Shown here one piece after another: positions 34,871 to 44,300 of a DNA stretch of 64,000 nt. Every line of letters begins with the position of its first letter. Position 1 is the stretch's first letter. This DNA is from Aporrectodea caliginosa (Eukaryota > Annelida > Clitellata > Crassiclitellata > Lumbricidae), in assembly GCA_020284085.1 (NCBI GenBank), contig JACEVL010000420.1, forward strand, positions 1,667,001 through 1,731,000. The letters run 5' to 3'. Both the position numbers and the translations under genes were made by a program. Under the pieces are notes generated by a model. It was not told where the DNA came from. It saw only the letters and a list, made by a program, of their open reading frames with translations, and did not search any database.

Positions 34871-35492
34871 ATCTTTTAGATTCTATTGGCGTAATTACTT
34901 TCATTTATCGTGAAGGTTACGTTGCGTTACCAAGCTTTACCTTTCTCTTGTGTATTCACGGCCATCGGGCCACGTCATTCTTCTTCCCAACCGCCGCCTT
35001 AAAATCTGATGTGGCGTGCTTATAATGTCCTATGTGCTTCCTTCGCACGGAGTGACCTCAAGCAACTCGGAACAAAGACCTCGCAGCGAAAGAAATCCGA
35101 AAGCAAAAAACGGAATTAATGAACCTACTTACCGTTATCAGCAACAGCCAACCGCCCTATTCAATAATATTCACTCGTCCGTATACGCCTATACATACAT
35201 TCGGTCGTTCCTACTTTCGGTCGTTCCTACTTTCGGTCATCGGTACATACCGTGCATTCGGTCGGCCTTTCTTTTGGTCGCCTATCCGTCAGTCTGTCCA
35301 TGCACTCGTTTTGTGCACTCACGCTCTTTCTTTTGTTCAATTGTTTCATTGTTAATTCGATCATTCATTCATGCATTCCTCTGTTCTCTCGTTGGTTCGT
35401 TCTGCCCGTGCATAACATTCATGCATACACTCGTGCTTAATAGTATACAATGGGCATATTCGGCAGTATGTAGCTTATATACAATTACGCAT

Positions 35493-35632
35493 GCATGCAT
35501 GTATGTATGTATGTATGTATGTATGTATGTATGTATGCATGCATTTATATATGTATGATTGTATGTATGTATGTATGTATGTATGTATGTATGTATGTAT
35601 GTATGTATGTTATGTATGTATGTATGCATGTG
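35493..35632 (+). repeat. (ATGT)n satellite
   Basis: ATGT units with ATGC variants; frames over it are non-coding. Confidence 0.92.
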
Positions 35633-36097
35633 AACGTTTACTTTAGCGTGTATACAAAGTACCTCACAAAAGCGATACGTGTACTGTAATTGGTCAGGAC
35701 TCAGAAGTATGAATCGGCTGATAGAAAACGACTCAGTGCTACGTTCCCTGCCAGCTTGCCCACATGGAGCCAATATAGGACCCATATTCCAATATGAGAC
35801 CCGTATAGCATCCCACTTGGGTTCCATGAAAATGCTGGCAAGGTTATTGCTGGTGCCTAAGGAAAAACGTGTCACTCGTAAACTAAATATAGTGTCTGGA
35901 CCGTATACGTGCTAATTTCTGTCTCGGTAAAACATCGGACGTCTTCTCAAACGGTCCACGGTGATAGTATTCAAGACATCCGAGCGAAAACCACGTACAA
36001 AATCCGGTGCAGTCCAAATCCATATGGTACAAGTGTGCATGTGTATTAACGGGGAGACGTCGTATACGATGGGACTTCATGCAGAAGCTTGTCTTCC

Positions 36098-36310
36098 AGT
36101 GGAAACACTGTCAAACGCCTGAATAAGATCCTATAAGCTACAGCAGAAGACGACAGGACTTACGTATGCGAGGTAATCGTTGTCGAATGCTTGAATAACA
36201 TCTTCAGATGAGACGTCTTGATAGTATCTTATCACAGGAAATACATCCAGTAAGACGCGCGTGCTAGGTAATCGTTGTCGAATGCCTGAATAAGATCTTA
36301 TCACAGCTGT
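36098..36310 (+). repeat. Short tandem duplication (about 96-bp period)
   Basis: GAGGTAATCGTTGTCGAATG plus CTTGAATAA (36170-36200) recurs as TAGGTAATCGTTGTCGAATG plus CCTGAATAA (36265-36295). A shorter CGCCTGAATAAGATC copy lies at about 36115. It overlaps the 3' end of the minus-strand ORF below. Confidence 0.7.
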
Positions 36311-37373
36311 CCAGACATTTAAGGACTGTCTGATTGACAGTGTGATTATTATTCGGTTGACTTCCTCCTGTTCCTACTCCTGCTCCTCCTTCTCTTTCTC
36401 CTGCTCCGCCTACTTCGCTGCGATGCGCAGGCTCCGTGACCTCGTCCTGACCTTGTTCGTCGTCGGTCGTCGGTGTCTCTGGTGATGCCCTTTGGATGAA
36501 GATGGCCGGCTGATGTTGCGGCAGTACACACATCAGGCCGCCGCCGCCGACGTCTTTCGAGCGATATGTACCTTCCAAAGGCGTCTCATCGTGGCAGGAC
36601 CACGTGCAGCTCCGCCTCTCCCTACGGTCTTCGTCGTGTCCCGTCTCTGCCGCCCTCACTGCCTGTACCTCGATCGCCCCCACGGAATCCGCGACGAACC
36701 ACAGATCCCCGAAGCGGGGCCAGCTGATGGTCTTTCCGGACGACAGCGTTTCCGGCGGTCGCCCGTTGCCCTGGACCGACCAGTGAGACCGGGTGGGTGT
36801 CGACGGGTAGCTGGTCGTGGCCGCCTTGTAGTCATCCTTCTTCAGGGTCGTCGATCGGTATTCGTCGGCCGGGCTGAACGCCCCCGCAGTTGCGCCTCCC
36901 ATGATCTTCTCGGGCAGGGAGAGCGAGGAGCGCAGGCGTCGTTTTTGTCGTAGGTCTCGGAGGGTGTCGCTCCACCCGCGCGGCCTTACAGCGACGCGGT
37001 TGCCCTGTCGAAGGCAGGCGGTTCGCTCGTCCGACGTCTGCCGCAGGAAGTCCGTCACCTCGCGGGGAACGGACCCCTCTTCTTGGTGGTGCTGGACCGT
37101 GTCGACTGCCCGCGGGAGGCGTAGCGTGCGCTGAAGCTTGCCCCACAGCCCAGCGGTCTTGGCCGCGGGGCCGCGACGTCGGTTGCCCGTCAGAGGGCAG
37201 TGGAAGTTCCATGTAAGGGTTACGGTGATTTTGTGACTGGCTTCGGCGATGTTCCACTTGAGGTAGTCGGAGTAGGGACCCATGTGATGCAGGAAGGCGA
37301 CGAGGTATCGGGGAAGGGCCCCGACCGACGATTCCGTGTCCATGGCTGTGGGAGCGTGCGCATGCGTCGTCAA
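36264..37373 (-). CDS. Unrecognised GC-rich 369-codon ORF
   Basis: I do not recognise this protein. The frame is open for 369 codons in locally GC-rich sequence. The more likely start is Met11 (37343), in an excellent Kozak setting (ACAGCCATGG), with the NRF1-like TGCGCATGCG just upstream at about 37357-37366. The N-terminal 50 residues look protein-like (YLVAFLHHMGPYSDYLKWNI, then ITVTLTWNF). The middle is Arg/Ser/Thr-rich with no obvious domain. The last 60 residues turn into Gly/Glu/Ala-rich low complexity, so the real exon may end earlier at a donor. No signal peptide or membrane helix is seen. It could be a first coding exon of a lineage-specific gene or a chance ORF. Confidence 0.4.
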   Translation of the reverse strand: MTTHAHAPTAMDTESSVGALPRYLVAFLHHMGPYSDYLKWNIAEASHKITVTLTWNFHCPLTGNRRRGPAAKTAGLWGKLQRTLRLPRAVDTVQHHQEEGSVPREVTDFLRQTSDERTACLRQGNRVAVRPRGWSDTLRDLRQKRRLRSSLSLPEKIMGGATAGAFSPADEYRSTTLKKDDYKAATTSYPSTPTRSHWSVQGNGRPPETLSSGKTISWPRFGDLWFVADSVGAIEVQAVRAAETGHDEDRRERRSCTWSCHDETPLEGTYRSKDVGGGGLMCVLPQHQPAIFIQRASPETPTTDDEQGQDEVTEPAHRSEVGGAGEREGGAGVGTGGSQPNNNHTVNQTVLKCLDSCDKILFRHSTTIT

Positions 37374-38027
37374 CGAACGGTGACGTTTCTGTTCAGCGAA
37401 CCGTGACTTTCAAGTCGAAGCAGACGACGTAGGCTTCTTCACGCATTAGAAATGGTCACTGACCAGCACAGTAGCACACCGTGGCAGAGACTAGAAGGGA
37501 GATGGAGAAAGGTAGATACGCACAAACATAGGATGCATGCACAGAGATTGCAACACGGAAGGACGTGAATGGAGAGACCAGACCGAAAACCGCCAGAAAG
37601 AGATAGGAGTGAAAGCATACAGGAAGACAGGCAGAGGCAACGGTAACCAATGAGATAATTATAAACAATTTTAGCACGCCAAGAAGCAGACAAACATATC
37701 TAATACAAGTTGTGAAAGTAGTGCTAAAGAGAGACAGACAGACACAGACAGGCAGGCAGGCAAAAGTAAATAAAGATCTAAATATAGAAAATGAAAAGCA
37801 GATTGAGCTTTTGGTGGTCGTTTGATAAGTCAATGACAAATTACGCGTTTATGATGACGTAAGGAATGACGCAAATGCTCACGAATTGTTTTTAACAGTT
37901 TAGAGACGTTGGTGATTTCGCACGTATGAACCACAGATGTCACCAGCAGCAGCAGCTGAAAACACAAGTGACCAGTGTATATACTTCATACCCATAACAT
38001 AATATAATTATGTATGGGTATGAAGTG
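37374..38027. other. Flank of the GC-rich ORF; ACAG tract
   Basis: Possible promoter-side DNA of the minus-strand ORF, then GACAGACACAGACAGGCAGG low complexity at about 37730-37765. No other feature is supported. Confidence 0.5.
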
Positions 38028-38150
38028 CTAACGACTTCATTTTCTTAGCCTCGGCATATAAGGGCGGGCGGCCATTCCTCTCCCTCGCCGTCTTATCTTC
38101 CCACCGACAGTCAGTGCACTCATTAGGCTATAGCTGAGGGGTCGGACCCA
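38028..38150 (-). mobile_element. SINE family S2, 3' part
   Basis: TGCTAACGACTTCATTTTCTTAGCC, TCGGCATATAAGGGCG, CCATTCCTCTCCCTC and GTCTTATCTTCCCACCGACAG equal the left part of the S2 copy at 56875-57105. Confidence 0.8.
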
Positions 38151-38513
38151 TAACGACCTCTTAAACCACCGCGTTGATCTCTCATTTATAAACTAGGAAC
38201 TCCCTCCCTCGTACGGAACCCATTCTGGTAGGCCTACGTATAGAGCCTTAATTCACTCCTACTCTCAAATGCGAGCGTGTTGTTTCCTATGTTCTGCTAC
38301 CTTTCCAACTCCACGTCTTCCATCTCTCCTCGCCTCATTTCCTCCCTCTGACCTGCTCCGCCTTTTACCTCTTCCTTTTCTCTGTAGGCCTATAGGACTA
38401 CATCCAAGCGACTGACCTCCAGACATTTAAACATTCGTTACATTCCGCGTTTAATTATTCCCAGATCCCACTGTGGACGCAATCACAAAATACTCTTGAA
38501 CAATAAACACTTG

Positions 38514-38517
<4 letters not shown>

Positions 38518-38570
<53 letters not shown>

Positions 38571-38572
38571 GG
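38518..38572 (+). repeat. (TA)n(CA)n microsatellite
   Basis: Pure TA run followed by a short CA run. A further CA run occurs at 38870-38895. Confidence 0.95.
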
Positions 38573-39243
38573 CTATACATACAGGCTTAGGCCCCTATAT
38601 ATATTGTATGTAGGCCTATATAATCAGTCGTTGTTATCATAGATAAGGGTCGTAAAAATTAAGTGAGATGGAAATACCATCTGCTCCTCCCACGACGTCT
38701 CCAATGTTATTGTTGCCAGCGCGGCCAATCGCTGGGGACGCGAGAGCAGTCGACTCGACGACCGCTTTCTTCATCTCTAATACGGAAATAATTATGTCCG
38801 CTGCCGCCGACTGCGGCGCTCTTATTCACTTTGGCCCTGTGCGTAGTAGGGAACCAGCGTACGCACTCACTCACACGCACACACACACACACACGCGTCT
38901 GCCTAACGTCACGTCCGCTTCACCCTCGGACGGCAGACGTCTCTGGAAATGTTAAATGACGTAAATGGCGCCAAGGGACACGCGCGGCAGACGACCAACG
39001 TTACCGTGTTGTACCTATACAGTAGTTAGGCTAGGTGTGTACATCGACGTATTATTGGTGTGTACTGTGTTCTGAACATTTATATAGTATTATAGTGCTT
39101 TTCTGGGAAGTATCTTCTGAAAGTGTTAAAAGAAAGCACAAGTCTCACTCTATTGCAGAACGCGTTCTCGGCTTCTCGCACAGTGTATAACACTGTATAC
39201 AAACATGAGATTTTGCGGCGCGCATTACTGGCATTTACTGCCA

Positions 39244-39245
<2 letters not shown>

Positions 39246-39301
<56 letters not shown>
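39246..39301 (+). repeat. (GT)n microsatellite
   Basis: About 28 uninterrupted GT units. Confidence 0.98.
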
Positions 39302-39303
<2 letters not shown>

Positions 39304-39304
39304 C

Positions 39305-39545
39305 TAGGGCCCTAGGCCATTGCCTTCTAGATACTACACATTCATGAACATCCATGCCATCTTCAGCTGTCGACGGGAATCCGTTGGTTGGTTCCTCGTG
39401 TGTGCGTGGGCCCGCCACGGATGACTCGGCTTACTGTGCATTGTTTTGCTATAATATATTCGTTTGTAATGACAGTTAACATCATAATAGGCTAGCGCAG
39501 AGTGCCTCTGAGCAGATATCTTGAAGGGGCGCTATATAAATGTTC
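39305..39545 (+). repeat. Dispersed repeat, family B (longest copy)
   Basis: Carries AATCCGTTGGTTGGTTCC, GTGTGTGCGTGGGCCCGCCACGG, ACTGTGCATTGTTTTGCTA and GAGTGCCTCTGAGCAGATATC, and ends in GGGGCGCTATATAAATG. It matches the reverse complement of 54890-55080 and part of 2700-2835. The 3' terminus links it to the LINE family. Confidence 0.7.
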
Positions 39546-39924
39546 AGTTACATACAAACATACATACGCATGCATATAGGGACACGAGCATACATGGAGA
39601 CGCGTATATAGCCTAGGGAGAGACACGCAGAGGGACACACGCATATAAGGACACACGCGCATAGAAGGGACACAAGCATATATAGACGCGCGTGCGTGCC
39701 CAACTAACCACACCAGACTACCCCATCTACACTGTAAGTGTGTATGTTTGAATGTATGTGTATGCACGTGTGTATGTTTGTATGTATGTGCGCATGTACA
39801 TGTATGTAGGCCAATCAACAGTCTTCAACACATTCAAGTGGATCTTTCATACACGCTGCACACGTGACTAACATTTAAACTGGAAATGACACATTTGAAG
39901 CAACTCGTATTGTTTACCTTGGGA

Positions 39925-39993
39925 GGGATTTAACTTAATGGTTAACACTCCGACACGAAGAGCAGATGAGCATGGACGCGGGATCGACACCCG
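39925..39993 (+). mobile_element. SINE family S1, 5' tRNA-like half (interrupted)
   Basis: Contains TTAATGGTTAACACTCCGACA (A-box region) and GCGGGATCGACACCC (B-box region). The SINE continues at 47089 after the LTR element. A comparable head is on the minus strand at 63295-63415. Confidence 0.8.
39989..39993 (+). other. Target-site duplication, left copy (ACCCG)
   Basis: ACCCG abuts the left LTR and is repeated exactly at 47089-47093 after the right LTR. This is the 5-bp duplication typical of Ty3/gypsy integration. Confidence 0.92.
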
Positions 39994-41136
39994 TGTAGCC
40001 TATAATTAATATATAGCTTTTAAGCTTAGTTGAACTTGGCTGAGTAGGCCTTACGTACGATAAGTGTTGTTGAAAATATTGACACTGGACACATGGTAGT
40101 AAATAGATTAAAATAATATTGAAAACATAAGTCAATCCTGTACAACAATTATAGCAAATCCTATCTACCTATAGTGGCGTATTTAATCTACAATAAATAG
40201 ATTATTATGAGGCTTATCTGATTCCCCATTACAAGTGCACGTGGATCCCATGTCGAAATTATCGTAGAAGAATTCTTGGATTGGTCTCACGTAGTCGTAG
40301 ATACTCGAGGTTCAATCGCTGGTCTCGAATACGTACATCACTTCTCCGTCTTTGAAAGTCAAGGTAGCGTAGAAATATCCGAATCCACACGTAGGAAGAT
40401 AGTCTCACGCTTTAAATTCCTCACAACTAACCGTCCAATTGGCTTGCAGTTAGTTCCGAATGACGATCGCTCCCAAACAACCTCGCAACAGTAATTCCAG
40501 TTGAATGTTAGTCTTTCCAAGCTTACGCCGGAACGAATGACTTAGCAATCACACTGTTTTACTCCGTTACACATCCACTTTCTCTCAACAGTAACTACAG
40601 CAGAACGACAGTCTTTCCTAACTTACGCAGGAACGATTGACTTCGAATCTCGCCGTCTTACTTCATCGAATAATGTCGTGGCAACGCCTCACTAGCCTAC
40701 CACCGACGCTCGCAAGATTAAAGTTCGCTCGAACTCCACTTCGATCGAAACACTTTAAATCCTGGATTCACCGTGATCGCTCCTAATAAAGTCGATCCAC
40801 GTATATCTCCGCAACTCAAACGATGCTGCTGTTTCCTTCCTTTCTCAGCAATTCTCTTTCACCACTCTCTTCTCTTGAACTTACAACATCTCAACTGTCA
40901 TTACCGGTCTTTAACCGTCCCTGTGTTTCTATTCACCTAGCGTCATTGGTCGCTTAGCAACATAGCACATCACGTGACATTTAAATTACGTTTAAAAGCC
41001 TCTTACCTAGTCTAATGTTATATTTATGCATCGCCACTACATCTTTTATATATCGCCACTGTAATTGACTAGCTTATACTAGTATTATATTAATTAATTA
41101 GTTAAACATGGCATTTGATAAGATTTAATCGCTACA
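39994..41136 (-). repeat. 3' LTR
   Basis: 1143 bp, TG...CA ended on the element strand, essentially identical to 45947-47088. The 72-codon plus-strand frame in each LTR (40276, 46229) is antisense to the element and not considered a gene. Confidence 0.95.
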
Positions 41137-41138
41137 AA

Positions 41139-41160
41139 TAGGCCCCCTCTTAAAAAGACT
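41139..41160 (-). promoter_or_regulatory. Polypurine tract of the LTR element
   Basis: On the element strand TTTTTAAGAGGGGGCC precedes the 3' LTR by a few bases, the expected site for plus-strand DNA priming. Confidence 0.75.
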
Positions 41161-41341
41161 GTTTACAGGCTTTCTATCTCTAACCTACTTATCAAATGAC
41201 TTGTCATTCACTAATTTAAACAAGAATAACTATTTAAACATACTTACAAACAAACTATCTCATCTAAACTTAACATACTTCTACTTATTCTATATACATC
41301 TATATACCTTACTTTCTTACCTATCTTAATAAATCTTAATT

Positions 41342-44300
41342 CTAAACTGATCCTCTACTTAAGTAATCAGATATCACATTGTTACATCCTTTGATATAAT
41401 TGATTTTGAAGCAATAATTCTGTAATGCAAGACTCCACCTCATCACTCTAGCATTCTTCATTCTCCCTTCCTTCATGTATTGCAATCCACAATGATCTGT
41501 TTCAATCACAAACTGTTTCCCAAATAGATATCTATCAAACTTCTCAATGCCCCACATTATGGCTAAACATTCTCTTTCTTCCACTGAATATCTTCTTTCT
41601 CTATCTAGTAACTTCCTACTTGCGTATGCAATAGGGTGATTTACATCCTCGTATTTCTGCATTAACACACAACCTATTCCTATACCAGATGCATCCGTCT
41701 GAATCGTAAATTCCTTACTTAAGTCAGGTAACCTCACTATAGGTTTACTTGCTAACGCCTCCTTCAGCTTTACAAATGATTTCTCCAGTATTGGTGTCCA
41801 ATCTACTACGTTTGGTGACTGTTTCTTAGTCAAGTCAGATAATGGTGCCATTAATTCAGCACAATGAGGAATGAACTTCCTATAATAATTCACTGCGCCT
41901 AAGAAACTTCTCACCTGTTTCTTATTCTGTGGCCTCGGCATATCCACTATTTTATCTATCGATTCTACCTTAGGACTTATTTCACTACCTTTGAGTGTGT
42001 GCCCCAGAAAATCTACCTTCCCGTACCCTAATGAACATTTCTTTGGTTTCAAAGTAAGTTTAGCCTTCCTTACTCGTTTGAAAAATTCTCTTAACACATT
42101 CATATGATCATCCCATTCCACCGTATGCGCTAGTATGTCATCTACATAACTTTCCAGATTCTTTGTTCCATATAGGACCTTTCTTATCATCCTATTATAA
42201 CTTGAAGCACTGTTTATTAAGCCGAATGGCATGACTTTGAATTTAAACATTCCATTGGCGCAAATAAAAGTCGTATAATCCTGTGAGTTTTCTGCCATTG
42301 GTATTTGCCAGTAACCTTTGCAAAAATCGAATTTACTGTATATCTTGCTCCCACTCAATTTATTAAAAACCTCTTCGTTCGACATCATGGGTTCCGGATC
42401 AAATACTGTTATCTTGTTTAACTGTTTGTAGTTACAACAGAGTCTATTCGACCCATCTGATTTCTTCACTACTACTAGTGGTGCAGCATATGCTGATTCA
42501 GATCTCTCTATTATCCCATTGTTCAACATTAACTCTATCTCTTTATCTATTTCTTTCTGTAAATGATATGGAGTTGGGTATGCTTTTGATCGAGTTGGTT
42601 CTGTACTAGTTAACTTAATCTCATGTTCAACAAGATCTGTCTTCCCTGGTACATCAGAAAATATATCGCTATATTCTTCTAATAATCTCATCATATCTCC
42701 TTTTTGCTTTTCACTCAAGTCTGGGTTTATATCAACATCCTTATAATTCTCCTTTTGTTTACTGTTATATAACTCTAGGATTTCTTCCTCTCCATCTATT
42801 CCTATTTCTCCATCATGTATTACCGCTGACACATAAGCAACTACTTCTGCTTCACCTGTTCTATCTTTTTCAACATTTGCTTTCTCCTCTAACATGTCTC
42901 TCCTGTCTATGTATTTCTTTAGCATGTTGATGTGGTATGTCTTAATCCTTCCATTCTTATCTTCAACTCTATAATCATACTCTCCTACTTTGTCTCGTAC
43001 GATTAATGGACCTTGCCATTGCATAAGTAACTTGTTATTACTGTTTGGCAACAACAGTAATACTTTGTCTCCAATTTCTAATTTCCGATTCCTTGATTTC
43101 TTATTAGAATGTCCCTTTTTATTTATTTGAGCTCGACTCATCGCTATTTTACTCACAATTCGTTGACACGTGTCACAACTCATTACAAATTGTCTCACAT
43201 CACTTCTCATTCCTTCCCAATAAAATTCACTCGTTGTCTTATTGAGTGTGTCTCTCGCATTGTTATGTATTGTTAATGATTGACAATGTGTCATCTCCAA
43301 TACTCGTTTCTTCATAGCTTCTGGAATAACTAATCTCAGTTTGTCTTCCTCTGTTGAGATCCCTTTATCATATTTATATATTAAATCATTTCTTAAGACA
43401 AACTCCATTTTGCCTGATTGTCTTTTCTCATCAGTCTCTTGATTTGCTACTTCCCTACATCTCCTCAAACTTTCATCTCCTATTTGTAGTTTCTTTATTT
43501 CTTCTTGTGAAACTTTAATGTCTGGCAATTTAATAATTTCCAGAGGCCAACATTTCTCAACCTTAACGCTTGACACTCGCGTTTCCATAGCAGCCGTCAT
43601 TTGCCGCTGTTTACATATATCAGTGACGTCATTCGCTGTAGTGACATCACTTTCTATGCGTAGATCTGCGTCTCTATTGCTCACTGTATGTGTGCGTATC
43701 TCTGAGTATTTGTTTTGACCTGTGTTTGTTTCAATGTCAACCTCGGCTCTATTACACGTATCACTTTCCAAATTTACTTCTACCGTTTTATCTTTTCCTA
43801 GTAAATACTTTACTCCATGTATCTTCCCTATTATAACAGGTTTTACAGGATCTTCCATTACAAGGGCTTCTATTTGTCCGGTGAAATATTCTCCCTCGAT
43901 TATAACATTTGCTGTGGGAAATAACTTGGTACTTCCATCAATTAGTGTGCATAATGTTTCTTTACCCGTCAATGCTGAATTGTCTATCAGGCTTCTCTTG
44001 ACAACACAACACGTAGCACCTGAATCGTATAAACACTCTGATTCTATTCCATTCAGTTTGACCCAGTGCTGTGAATTGACATTACTTGACCTATGCAGAT
44101 CATGACAATCCATATCCATGACAAAAGCACTTGTTACTTTCTCACTTGCTTCACTTGTCCTAATCTGTGGAATCCTCCAATTATCTGATTCTGATCTACA
44201 CATTACACCACATCTACCTCGACTATTCATTATCTTATGTCTACTATTCTCAAACACTTGAATAGCTGCAGCTGTATGCTTAACATGACCTTTGAATTTA

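Noticed and set aside
40276..40494. 72-codon ORF in both LTRs
   Set aside because: It is antisense within the LTR, and identity between copies reflects recent LTR duplication rather than protein constraint.
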